Below, one piece after another: positions 1 to 6,640 of a DNA stretch of 37,891 bases; positions within the stretch are counted from its first letter, which is position 1, and each line of letters opens with the position of its first letter. The position numbers and the translations under genes are program-made. The stretch is from SFTJ01 sp051871515 (GTDB taxonomy: Bacteria; Bacteroidota; Bacteroidia; Bacteroidales; Muribaculaceae). Under the pieces are notes generated by a model, which saw nothing but the letters and a program-made list of their open reading frames with translations, was not told the DNA's origin and made no database searches. Where the stretch lies: positions 1-37,891 of the forward strand of contig JBJECY010000077.1 of the NCBI GenBank assembly GCA_051871515.1, given 5' to 3'.

Positions 1-15
1 TCTTCCTATTAGGTG

Positions 16-47
16 TTGGAATAAATGCTGAAAATTCAATATATTTG
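16..47 (+). promoter_or_regulatory. Predicted promoter of the first 85-residue gene
   Basis: TTG at 16-18 and TATATTTG at 40-47 are separated by 21 bases, close to the Bacteroidetes -33/-7 pattern. The same element is kept in the second copy at 1276-1307. The predicted start of transcription is near 54, about 110 bases before the 85-residue gene. The promoter lies antisense within the constant block of the neighbouring toxin cassette. Confidence 0.5.
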
Positions 48-153
48 CATCAAATCTATTGATTTAAAATGGATAATAACAACAATATTCGCAGTAGCAA
101 CATTCGCCGTAGCATTAGCTGCATTGCTTACTGCTTGTAAGATGATTAGTTAA
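25..153 (+). other. Short hydrophobic lipoprotein-like frame, start uncertain
   Basis: This frame can be read as 42 residues. Its last 27 have a tryptophan, a hydrophobic stretch rich in Ala, Val and Thr, a lipobox-like LLTAC and a four-residue tail. This resembles the very short 'smalltalk' type peptides of Bacteroidetes, which I recall as about 30 residues ending in a similar Cys motif. It stops 9 bases before the 85-residue gene. The only in-frame ATG, at 25, lies upstream of the predicted transcription start, so the true start is unclear. The second copy (1327-1413) keeps the frame with mostly silent or mild changes but has a TGA just before it. The frame may be translated from a non-standard start, or it may be decaying. 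Confidence 0.3.
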
Positions 154-162
154 TTAAAACAA

Positions 163-420
163 ATGATTATGGAACAAGGCAAATTTTACAAACAGGCAGA
201 AGAAGTAGCATCGGCAAATGGATTTGCAAGTGCTACATACGCAGGTATAGAAAATGATTGCGAATATTACCTATTAAATCGCGCTTACAAGAAAGGTCAC
301 TATTTTGGAAGACCATCGTTTATAAAATTCAGCAAACAAGGCATCTACGAAGACGTTGACAATATTGCAGAAGAAGGAAGAGCTTTAAGTAGAATTAGAC
401 GACTCCACAAATCATCTTAA
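163..420 (+). CDS. 85-residue candidate immunity protein, copy 1
   Basis: I do not recognise this family from sequence alone. It is a small soluble protein with no signal peptide or membrane segment, moderately charged, with a conserved core around NDCEYY, NRAYKKGHYFGRP and EEGRA. A second ATG two codons in (169) is an alternative start. It is about two thirds identical to the gene at 1423-1680, and the differences cluster in residues 13-25 and 52-66. Its last 26 bases overlap, tail to tail, the 3' end of the papain-fold toxin gene on the other strand. The second paralogue keeps the same overlap with a toxin remnant. From this paired arrangement I infer an immunity or antitoxin role. No catalytic motif suggests another function, and the role is not shown by sequence. 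Confidence 0.75.
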   Translation: MIMEQGKFYKQAEEVASANGFASATYAGIENDCEYYLLNRAYKKGHYFGRPSFIKFSKQGIYEDVDNIAEEGRALSRIRRLHKSS

Positions 421-1099
421 GAATATCTGTATTAATGAACAATTTATCAATCTTAATAGATTCTAAATACTGAACAGAGTATTCTGCATATTCATATATA
501 TTGATAAATTCGCCTATTTGAGGGTCGAAATACCTAAAATTTCCATTCGGCAATCTTTCGGCAGTTAGCACGTGACCGTATTCTATTCTATTACTATCAG
601 AAATATTTTCCCAGTTTAATCCTATATGATAGCGACCAACGGCAGAGCATTGTTTCTCTAATGCACTCACCATCTGCTCAAAAGTGCCTTTCCTGTATTC
701 CATCGGTTTAGGCGCTTTGTTTGTTTTCGGGTTAATCCATGCAGCTTCAAAATTGTCGCATAACTTAACAAATACATTGTTATCTTCGCTGTATGGCAAT
801 GCTGTAACATCAATGCCTCGCAATCGGGCTTCATGCACCACCACGCACGCTTGACAATTATCCGCAGTTGGCGAGTTTTTCTTATAATTCGGGTTAGTGT
901 TTTTGTTATCTGCTTCTTCCCAAGTCATATCGTTGCGTCGTTTAGCTCCTACCGATTCAGCCGCTTTCTGGGCATTATTCAGTATATCACCACTTAATTG
1001 TAATGCCCCTCGGTCTTTATATTCTTTATATGCCTCTTTTGTAGCGGCTCTGCCTAATTTCGCATTACCCACACCTTGTTTCTGCGTTGATTTGCCCAA
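395..1099 (-). CDS. Papain-fold (Tox-PL-like) toxin domain, orphan cassette
   Basis: The protein resembles the papain-like toxin fold found at the C-termini of polymorphic and phage-borne toxins, often annotated as glutamine deamidase. Counting from the TTG at 1099, the likely catalytic Cys is residue 82 in DNCQAC, followed by the typical HEARLRG segment. The likely His is 176 (EYGHV) and the Asp 192 (FDPQ), with a conserved LINTDI-type tail (here LFINTDI). Residues 1-70 are a charged linker. There is no convincing start: the TTG lies inside a reading frame that continues upstream to a TAA at 1166-1168, and beyond that to a constant protein block ending near 1312. It therefore looks like a silent C-terminal cassette, not a free-standing gene. 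The catalytic triad appears intact. Target and activity are inferred from the family only. Confidence 0.7.
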   Translation of the reverse strand: MGKSTQKQGVGNAKLGRAATKEAYKEYKDRGALQLSGDILNNAQKAAESVGAKRRNDMTWEEADNKNTNPNYKKNSPTADNCQACVVVHEARLRGIDVTALPYSEDNNVFVKLCDNFEAAWINPKTNKAPKPMEYRKGTFEQMVSALEKQCSAVGRYHIGLNWENISDSNRIEYGHVLTAERLPNGNFRYFDPQIGEFINIYEYAEYSVQYLESIKIDKLFINTDILKMICGVV

Positions 1100-1168
1100 C
1101 TGAACACGATACTTGCCATTGCTGACCCCGCCGTTATCAGCAAGGAAATATGCAATGAGCTGGCATTA

Positions 1169-1312
1169 GCGATGCGTTTCTTCGTTGTCCTTAACCCATT
1201 TGGTAAAGTTCTTAGGCATCTCGGTCACTTCGCCATCGCTGTAATCAGCCGTTGCACAATTCTTCCTATTAGGTGTTGGAATAAATGCTGATAATTCAAT
1301 ATATTTGCATCA
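1169..1312 (-). pseudogene. Constant-region fragment upstream of the toxin cassette (phage MuF-like?)
   Basis: On the minus strand this reads as continuous protein, including IPTPNRKNCATADYSDG, then MPKNFTKWVKDNEE. This is the style of the linker before C-terminal toxin domains in phage minor head (MuF-type) proteins, a tentative match from memory. The frame is the same as the toxin frame but is broken at 1166-1168 by TAA. An extra base near 1180 and a missing base near 1157 would restore a reading ERIANASSL followed by YFLADNGG. The first 18 or so codons lie inside the direct repeat and recur at about 1-55. The fragment has no start codon or promoter and is a remnant or a recombination donor. 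Confidence 0.55.
1276..1307 (+). promoter_or_regulatory. Predicted promoter of the second 85-residue gene
   Basis: TTG at 1276-1278 and TATATTTG at 1300-1307 have the same 21-base spacing as in copy 1 (16-47). Transcription would begin near 1314 and reach the gene at 1423. Confidence 0.5.
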
Positions 1313-1326
1313 AATATATCGATTGA

Positions 1327-1413
1327 AAATGGATAATAACTACAATAATTGCAGTAGTAACATTCGCCGTAGCATTAGCTGCATTGCTTACTGCGTGCAA
1401 AGTGATTGGTTAA
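1327..1413 (+). other. Second copy of the hydrophobic lipoprotein-like frame
   Basis: This frame matches 67-153. Of the eight base changes in the shared part, four are silent in this frame (ACA/ACT, GCT/GCG, TGT/TGC, AAG/AAA) and the rest are mostly mild (F/I, A/V, M/V, S/G). The lipobox Cys and the TAA are kept. That pattern suggests selection on the peptide. However, TGA at 1324-1326 comes directly before it and there is no in-frame ATG, so it cannot start as a normal gene. Confidence 0.25.
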
Positions 1414-1422
1414 TTAAAATAA

Positions 1423-1680
1423 ATGATTATGGAACAAGGTAAATTTTACAAACAAGCAAAAGAAATAGCCGATAAATATAATTTCGACAGGGTTATCTAT
1501 GCAGGTATAGAAAATGATTGCGAATATTATATGTTAAATCGCGCTTACAAGAAAGGTCACTATTTTGGAAGACCTTGTGTGATTAAGTACACTCAAATTG
1601 GAAATATGATGGATGTTGAAGATATATCGGAAGAAGGCAGAGCAATTTATCGGCTTAACAAACTTCACAAATCGACTTAA
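1423..1680 (+). CDS. 85-residue candidate immunity protein, copy 2
   Basis: This is a paralogue of the gene at 163-420, of identical length and with about 56 of 85 residues the same. The conserved core (AGIENDCEYY, LNRAYKKGHYFGRP, EEGRA, LHKS) is intact, and the variable parts are residues 13-25 and 52-66. It has no signal peptide or membrane segment. Its cognate toxin has been lost except for a short tail on the other strand that overlaps its last 26 bases, the same overlap as in the first unit. It would thus be an orphan immunity gene, kept with its own promoter. Such genes are common in polymorphic toxin arrays, where they protect against kin still carrying the toxin. The role is inferred. 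Confidence 0.72.
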   Translation: MIMEQGKFYKQAKEIADKYNFDRVIYAGIENDCEYYMLNRAYKKGHYFGRPCVIKYTQIGNMMDVEDISEEGRAIYRLNKLHKST

Positions 1681-1729
1681 ATATTTCAGTATTTAGAAGC
1701 AATTTATCAACTAATATTTTAGATATTCC
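1655..1729 (-). pseudogene. Remnant C-terminal tail of a second papain-fold toxin
   Basis: The minus strand from 1729 reads 24 codons, including VDKLLLNTEIFKSICEVC, ending in TAA at 1655-1657. It aligns without gaps to the last 24 residues of the toxin at 395-1099 (DKL, NT, IC and others shared, about 11 identical). Both stop 25 bases inside the end of the neighbouring 85-residue gene. A TAG precedes the remnant, and the next operon's gene ends only 15 bases away at 1745. The rest of the toxin gene has been deleted. Confidence 0.6.
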
Positions 1730-1744
1730 CTACTCCACCTTTAT

Positions 1745-3271
1745 CTAAATTGAATCAGGAACAACTGCTGTGTTGCTTTGCACCGCAGCTTCCGTTTTTT
1801 CAGGCACAACTTCTGCAGGCTCTTGCTTCGGCAATTCTTCGGTTTTATTCAAATCGCTATCTTGTTTCTTAGGTGCCGTAATAAAGTTTTTCGACGTTTG
1901 TTTTAGATATTTGGCATAACGGCTACAGAAACCCGAGCTATAGGCATTATATATATTATTGGCAAAAAGTATGTCAGTAATGGCATTTTCTCGCACATAT
2001 TCAACCATGTTCTTGGTGAAATATCGCGCATCAATCACATGCAACTCTTCAAACGAATAGAACAGATAACCCGGCAAAGCATTTCCAAAACTATCCTTTA
2101 GGATTATGAGCCTACGTCCGTTATGGGTCGAAGTAGTTACTTTTGTGAGTTTCATATCGCTTCCCATAAACGTGGAATAAGCGCCACCATTGCCATCCTT
2201 AAATTGATAAAAGAACGGCCCACTATACGATTTGCTCACACCTGTTATATTAAACGATGAGTCAAGAATGTAGTTGATATAGGTGGTTTCATAATTCACG
2301 TCTTTTGGCACATAATAAACAAAGTCCTCAGGGGCATTCTTCAAAGAAATATCTTTTGAATAGCCATACATACTACCCACAAAATGATGTATCACATGCT
2401 TGGTGTAGCTACTAAGGTCTTTAAACGGCACCTTAGCCACCCTTGCAAACTCTTTGGCAGCATAAAAAGCGCCAAGCGGTGCCCAATGATGGTCGGTGCG
2501 CAAGTAAATATCCTCGCCGGAATGTGCACCAAGCGACGTGTAAACATCCACGGCAAGCACACCGGGATTAAGATGGGCATGTATGTTATTGATGGTTGGG
2601 CTTTGTTTCATGGTTGTTTTGCTTGCTTTCTCAGGGCAATAAAACTCAATTGCCGTGGGTATTACCATGCAATACACATTCACATCGTCTCCAAAAGTTT
2701 CTTTATATTTATTTGCAGCATTGGCATAGCAGACGCCACCTTTTTCATTTCCGCCGTATGCCATCAACGCCCTCACCTTGTCACCGCTACCCACAATCAG
2801 TATGCCGGCATTGGTAATCTTTGCCTTGCCGTCGTCGGGAATATTGCCGGTGTCAAACGCATCAACAAAGCCATCGCCATGCATAGCATCATCAGGCTCT
2901 GCGGCAACCTCTTCTGAAGCCGGCACAGCATCGTCCGATGCGTGAAAGGTGATTTGCTCCTCGCCCATTTTCAATCGCAACAAATCTTTCAGCTGCATGC
3001 TCATAGCAAGGAAATCATCGCGAAACGGTTCGCTGTCGCTATACCACGATGAAATTTGCTTGGTGAACTCACCTGAAGCCAATTGCTCAATTGTATAGCT
3101 TGGGAATGTGGCCAATTCACGCTTTTCAAGCGGAGAATAGGTGCTGCGCGGGAAGGTGTTAAACACCACGGCAAATGCCACAAACACAAGCGACACAATA
3201 AATATATATATGGCTGAGCCAATCTTGCGGGCGCGGCTCACTGGCTTATCGTTGGTTTCTGCTTTACTCAT
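1745..3271 (-). CDS. DHHW-family (AlgX/AlgJ-like) acetyltransfer protein, 508 aa
   Basis: A short cytoplasmic start is followed by one membrane helix (about residues 16-38) and an extracytoplasmic SGNH-like domain. The hallmark DHHW lies near residue 261 (RTDHHWAPLGAFYAAKEFA) and the likely nucleophile is the Ser of KDSFGNA near 393. An early GSGDKVRALMAYGG segment matches the family's first conserved block. Such proteins take an acyl group, usually acetyl, passed across the membrane by an MBOAT partner and place it on an exported glycan. The gene is the last of the operon 5760-1745 and overlaps its neighbour by ATGA. Residues after about 460 are a Pro/Glu/Lys-rich tail. The substrate glycan is unknown. 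Confidence 0.85.
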   Translation of the reverse strand: MSKAETNDKPVSRARKIGSAIYIFIVSLVFVAFAVVFNTFPRSTYSPLEKRELATFPSYTIEQLASGEFTKQISSWYSDSEPFRDDFLAMSMQLKDLLRLKMGEEQITFHASDDAVPASEEVAAEPDDAMHGDGFVDAFDTGNIPDDGKAKITNAGILIVGSGDKVRALMAYGGNEKGGVCYANAANKYKETFGDDVNVYCMVIPTAIEFYCPEKASKTTMKQSPTINNIHAHLNPGVLAVDVYTSLGAHSGEDIYLRTDHHWAPLGAFYAAKEFARVAKVPFKDLSSYTKHVIHHFVGSMYGYSKDISLKNAPEDFVYYVPKDVNYETTYINYILDSSFNITGVSKSYSGPFFYQFKDGNGGAYSTFMGSDMKLTKVTTSTHNGRRLIILKDSFGNALPGYLFYSFEELHVIDARYFTKNMVEYVRENAITDILFANNIYNAYSSGFCSRYAKYLKQTSKNFITAPKKQDSDLNKTEELPKQEPAEVVPEKTEAAVQSNTAVVPDSI

Positions 3272-4323
3272 TGTTTCTTAAGATAAGTTTCAATCGTACT
3301 TCTCATGCTTGCATGCACAATGTTGTTGGCAAACAGCACATCGGTGATGCCATTGGCTCGCGCATATTTTACAATTTTCTGCTGAAAATATCTGAAATCT
3401 GCCACATGAATCTCCTGGAACGACGCAAACAGATATCCCGGCAAAGCATTTCCATAACTGTCCTTCACAATCAGAAGTTTGCGTTTGTTGCCCACCGATG
3501 TGGTGATTTTTGTGAATTTTGTGTCGCCGCCCATAAAGGTGCAATAGGCCGAGCTGCTGCCATCGTCAAAGTGCTTAAAGAAGCTACCATTCACTGTCGG
3601 CCGCACGCCAACAACCTTTCGTTTGCTGTTGAGCTTATATTCATTAAACTTCACATCGTAATCAATGTCTCGAGGCATATAATACACAAACTCCTCAGGA
3701 GCCTTATTCAACGCCTTGTTGCCAGTGAAACGATACATGGAGCCCACAAAATCTTTCACCACACAGCGGTCGTATCCGTCAAGCGGCACAAACGGCACCT
3801 GTGCAATGCGGGCAAATTCCTCGGCTGCAAAATATGCGGCAATAGGCGCCCAATGATGGTCGGTGCGAAAATACAGGCTATCAGCCATGTGCTCATGCAG
3901 CACTGGCAACACATTCACGCCCACCACATCGCCTGCCAAACCAGAATAGAGATTATTCAAAATCTTGCTCTGGTCATTAACCTTATACTTCAGCGAATCG
4001 GGCATGAAAAACGCAGCCGACGACGGTATCACCATGCAATACACATTCACCGAATCACCCAACGCGCGTTTATAGCCCGCAACCATCTTGCCATAGTTTA
4101 TCACATTATTCTCGCTGCCTTTATATAGCTCCATAGCCCTGACGCACATGCCCGTGTCAACCACCAGAATATCGTTGCGGCGGCTAACGCTCTTGCCGGT
4201 GCGAGCCTTTGAGCGCGAAGCACGTCGGCGGCTGGCGGCATCAGCGTCAACGCCGCTCACCAGCAGGCACACAATCATCAGTGCCACAGCCAAAACTCTG
4301 CTATTTAACTTTGTCACATTCAT
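3268..4323 (-). CDS. DHHW-family (AlgX/AlgJ-like) protein, 351 aa
   Basis: This is a smaller paralogue of the 508-residue neighbour. An N-terminal signal peptide or anchor (hydrophobic to about residue 27) leads into a basic stretch and the SGNH-like domain. The hallmark DHHW is near residue 153 (RTDHHWAPIAAYFAA) and the nucleophile motif KDSYGNA near 285. The gene lies 6 bp after the MBOAT gene and overlaps the next by ATGA, so the three are surely co-translated. The two paralogues share the blocks around DHHW, GSMY, EEFVYYMP and the Ser motif but differ at their N-termini. They may act in sequence on one glycan or on two different sites. Confidence 0.85.
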   Translation of the reverse strand: MNVTKLNSRVLAVALMIVCLLVSGVDADAASRRRASRSKARTGKSVSRRNDILVVDTGMCVRAMELYKGSENNVINYGKMVAGYKRALGDSVNVYCMVIPSSAAFFMPDSLKYKVNDQSKILNNLYSGLAGDVVGVNVLPVLHEHMADSLYFRTDHHWAPIAAYFAAEEFARIAQVPFVPLDGYDRCVVKDFVGSMYRFTGNKALNKAPEEFVYYMPRDIDYDVKFNEYKLNSKRKVVGVRPTVNGSFFKHFDDGSSSAYCTFMGGDTKFTKITTSVGNKRKLLIVKDSYGNALPGYLFASFQEIHVADFRYFQQKIVKYARANGITDVLFANNIVHASMRSTIETYLKKQ

Positions 4324-4329
4324 AAGCGC

Positions 4330-5760
4330 TCAGAATCTTGTGTAAATAAAAGCATTGTTGGTGGCGCCAACAAGCAAAGCAACACTCAGCGACAAAATCA
4401 CAACTGAAATCACCACCCTTGCAAGCACCGATGTCACCTGATAAGCCGCATCGTTGCCAAACGTGATGCGCTGCATTGCCAACGACGCCCATTTGCGCAA
4501 TGGCATACAAAAAACAATTGCCACAATCCACAGCCAGAAGTTCTTGGTCAATGCATTAACAGCCGTGAAATCAACAAGCTCTGACGCTCCGCCAAAGAAT
4601 GCGTTGAAGAACACGCCCAGCGAATTGAAATCTTCAAAATAGAAAATTCCCCATCCGGCAACCACAATAAATAAACTGTAGATGTGCATCAGCACTGAGG
4701 GAATGCCGTCTTTCACCTTTAGCAACGTGTATTTTTCAAGCATCACAATTATGCCAAAATACAATCCCCAGATGATGAAATTCCAGCTTGCGCCATGCCA
4801 CATACCGGTGAGAAACCACACCACCAAGATGTTAAACGCCTGATGACTTCTGTTGCCGCCCATAGGGATATATACATAATCGCGGAAAAAACTACCCAAC
4901 GACATGTGCCATCTACGCCAAAAATCGGTGATTGAGTTGCAGCAATAAGGGTGATTGAAATTCTCCTTGAAATGAAATCCCAAGCAACGCCCAATGCCAA
5001 TTGCCATATCGCTATAACCCGAGAAGTCAAAGTAGATTTGCAACGTGAAAGCCACGATTCCGACCCACGAGCCAAGCGTTGACAGGCCATTGAGATTGTT
5101 GGCAAGGAAATAATCGCTCAGTTCTGAAAGCTGATTGGCAATAATCACCTTCTTACCCAACCCTATCAAGAACCTATATATGCCATCGGCAACATCAACA
5201 GCGGTTGCCTTGCGGTTACTTATTTCGTGTGCCACCGTGCCATATCTCACTATTGGGCCGGCTATCAACTGCGGGAACATTGAGATATAAAGCAACAGAT
5301 TGAAGAAGTTGCGTTGCACAGGCGACTCACGGCGATAAACGTCAACAAGATAAGAGATTGATTGAAAAACATAGAAACTGATGCCAATGGGCAAAGCAAT
5401 CTTGGGCACAGCCACGTTTACGCCAAAGTCACACAACGTCTGGGCAATGAACCCGGCATACTTAAACGTGCCCAAAATGGCAAGATTGCAGGCAACGCCA
5501 AACGCTAAAGCCAACTTGCGCAGTCTTTTGGCAACATCAACCAGCAACCCCGATATATAATTCACCAACACACATCCCAGCATCAAAAACACATAAACAG
5601 GCTCACCCCATGCATAAAACAGAAGTGAGAACACAATCAACGTCATGTTCTTGATGCCATTGCCGCAATCACACTGCTTATCGAGCCATTTTGAAAGCAA
5701 ATAACACAACAAGAATGTCGGCAAAAATGCGAAGATAAAAAATAAGTCAGAAAATACCAT
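4330..5760 (-). CDS. MBOAT O-acyltransferase (AlgI/DltB type)
   Basis: This is a polytopic membrane protein of 476 residues, the usual MBOAT length. Family motifs are in order: PIGISFYVFQSISYLVDVYR near residue 123, QLIAGPIVRY, DFSGYSDMAIG, FWRRWHMSLG with a conserved His near 283, and GMWHGASW with the catalytic-type His near 322. MBOATs of this class move an acetyl (or D-alanyl) group from a cytoplasmic donor to a periplasmic or surface acceptor. The two DHHW partners downstream point to the AlgI-AlgJ/X arrangement and so to O-acetylation of a polysaccharide or peptidoglycan; no carrier protein for D-alanylation is seen. It is the first gene of the operon. Confidence 0.93.
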   Translation of the reverse strand: MVFSDLFFIFAFLPTFLLCYLLSKWLDKQCDCGNGIKNMTLIVFSLLFYAWGEPVYVFLMLGCVLVNYISGLLVDVAKRLRKLALAFGVACNLAILGTFKYAGFIAQTLCDFGVNVAVPKIALPIGISFYVFQSISYLVDVYRRESPVQRNFFNLLLYISMFPQLIAGPIVRYGTVAHEISNRKATAVDVADGIYRFLIGLGKKVIIANQLSELSDYFLANNLNGLSTLGSWVGIVAFTLQIYFDFSGYSDMAIGIGRCLGFHFKENFNHPYCCNSITDFWRRWHMSLGSFFRDYVYIPMGGNRSHQAFNILVVWFLTGMWHGASWNFIIWGLYFGIIVMLEKYTLLKVKDGIPSVLMHIYSLFIVVAGWGIFYFEDFNSLGVFFNAFFGGASELVDFTAVNALTKNFWLWIVAIVFCMPLRKWASLAMQRITFGNDAAYQVTSVLARVVISVVILSLSVALLVGATNNAFIYTRF

Positions 5761-5884
5761 ATTTCACTTACTATGTTTCACCCTTTTCTTACTCTATACC
5801 AAAGCCGCCCATCATGCGCCATCTCATAGTAAAATCAATCAACAACAACACCGTTATTTCTCCCTATTATTTTGCTTTTATCAA

Positions 5885-5903
5885 CCACCATTATCTCTGG
5901 TGG
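5885..5903 (-). other. Small hairpin in the leader before the MBOAT gene
   Basis: CCACCA and TGGTGG form a six-pair stem around a seven-base loop within the predicted 5' leader of the MBOAT operon. Its role is unknown. Apart from this and the weak promoter below, I see no gene in 5761-6092. Confidence 0.3.
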
Positions 5904-5949
5904 CATAACAGTAAATGGGAGCTTTCTCTGGGGGCAGCAAAAGCGGCTG

Positions 5950-5978
5950 TAAAGTTAATCATTTATTTTGACACACAA
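5950..5978 (-). promoter_or_regulatory. Possible promoter of the MBOAT-DHHW operon
   Basis: On the minus strand, TTG (5976-5978) and TAACTTTA (5950-5957) are 18 bases apart, a near match to the lineage consensus with A in place of the final G. The leader would be about 180 bases. Confidence 0.35.
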
Positions 5979-6092
5979 TCAAATTAGCCTCACAAATATG
6001 CCCTGCATCGATAAAAACCACGCAAAACAAGTTTCTTAATGCTGAGCACACAACACCTCTCCCCTTTGACACATTAAAAATATAATATATGA

Positions 6093-6124
6093 AAAGCGCC
6101 GGCCCAAGTGAGGACCGGCGCTTT
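6093..6124 (-). terminator. Intrinsic terminator of the pyruvate:ferredoxin oxidoreductase gene
   Basis: A perfect 10-bp GC-rich stem (AAAGCGCCGG with CCGGCGCTTT) is closed by a 12-base loop. It lies 52 bp after the stop codon at 6176 and is followed on the minus strand by a T-rich run. Confidence 0.8.
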
Positions 6125-6175
6125 GAAAGCTTATAGTAAATTAAGGTGTATTAATTCACACCCGCTTTACTGTTC

Positions 6176-6640
6176 TTACTTGATTGCATCAGGATCTTGA
6201 CCCCATTGTTGCAATGCCAAACGACGATAGTTGTTGTAACGCCATTGAGCATTTTCCTTAGCAGCAGCAAAGAGTTCTTCAGCCTCGGCAGGATATTGCT
6301 TCATAACCGATGCATAGCGAACTTCACCCTTCAAGAATGGAACGAAGTCATCCCAGTTAGGAGCCTTGCTATCAAGAGTGAATGGGTTCTTGCCTTCCTT
6401 CTCAAGTTGTGGGTTGTAGCGCCACAGGTGCCAGTAACCACAAGCAACTGCCTTAGCCTCTTCAGCTTGCGACTTGCCCATACCTACCTTCAAACCATGG
6501 TTGATACATGGAGCGTAAGCGATGATGATTGATGGTCCGTCATAAGCTTCTGCTTCGCGTATAGCCTTGAGTGTTTGAGCATTGTCGGCACCCATTGCTA
6601 TTTGAGCGCAGTAAACATAGCCGTAAGTCGAAGCAATCAA
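6176..6640 (-). CDS. nifJ: C-terminal part of pyruvate:ferredoxin oxidoreductase, out of frame
   Basis: These 154 residues are the last segment of the single-chain enzyme. STYGYVYCAQIAMGAD follows directly on from the frame that ends at 6637. The segment holds APCINHG, whose Cys matches the fourth ligand of the proximal 4Fe-4S cluster (Cys1071 in Desulfovibrio africanus), and the C-terminal arm ending WRYNNYRR. The frame is -1 relative to the upstream part. The only possible start is TTG at 6640, overlapping the upstream TGA as TTGA, with no visible ribosome site. It would make an odd, partial domain, so a frameshift in one gene is the simplest reading. Confidence 0.8.
   Translation of the reverse strand: MIASTYGYVYCAQIAMGADNAQTLKAIREAEAYDGPSIIIAYAPCINHGLKVGMGKSQAEEAKAVACGYWHLWRYNPQLEKEGKNPFTLDSKAPNWDDFVPFLKGEVRYASVMKQYPAEAEELFAAAKENAQWRYNNYRRLALQQWGQDPDAIK

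Larger units (their letters stand above)
1..420 (+). repeat. Direct repeat copy 1 of a ~420-bp cassette end
   Basis: The first ~180 bases are nearly identical to 1261-1440, and the similarity continues at a lower level through the 85-residue gene. The unit carries, in order, an antisense piece of a constant protein-coding block (about 1-55, minus), a promoter, a short hydrophobic frame and the 85-residue gene. The repeat starts at or before base 1, so its left boundary is not visible. The spacing is too large and the content too gene-like for a CRISPR. I read it as the end of a duplicated toxin/immunity cassette. Confidence 0.85.
1261..1680 (+). repeat. Direct repeat copy 2 of the cassette end
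   Basis: This copy starts with the same bases as position 1, at an offset of exactly 1260. It repeats the antisense constant block, the promoter, the hydrophobic frame and the 85-residue gene. The leading ~160 bases are almost identical to copy 1, whereas the gene has diverged, mostly outside its conserved core. The slower-changing leading block fits maintenance by recombination between units. Confidence 0.85.

Noticed and set aside
69..140. Small frame starting ATGGATAATAAC
   Set aside because: Its length and C-terminus differ between the two copies because of substitutions, whereas the shifted hydrophobic frame keeps its content and stop. The latter is the better candidate.
1..1680. CRISPR-like or insertion-sequence repeat
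   Set aside because: There are only two visible copies, 1260 bp apart, each containing a gene. No short regular spacers, transposase or inverted ends are seen.
2384..2917. Long open frames antisense to the DHHW genes (also 3271-4128)
   Set aside because: They are rich in His, Cys and Ile in a way typical of the complement of real genes, have no promoter and have no recognisable domain.
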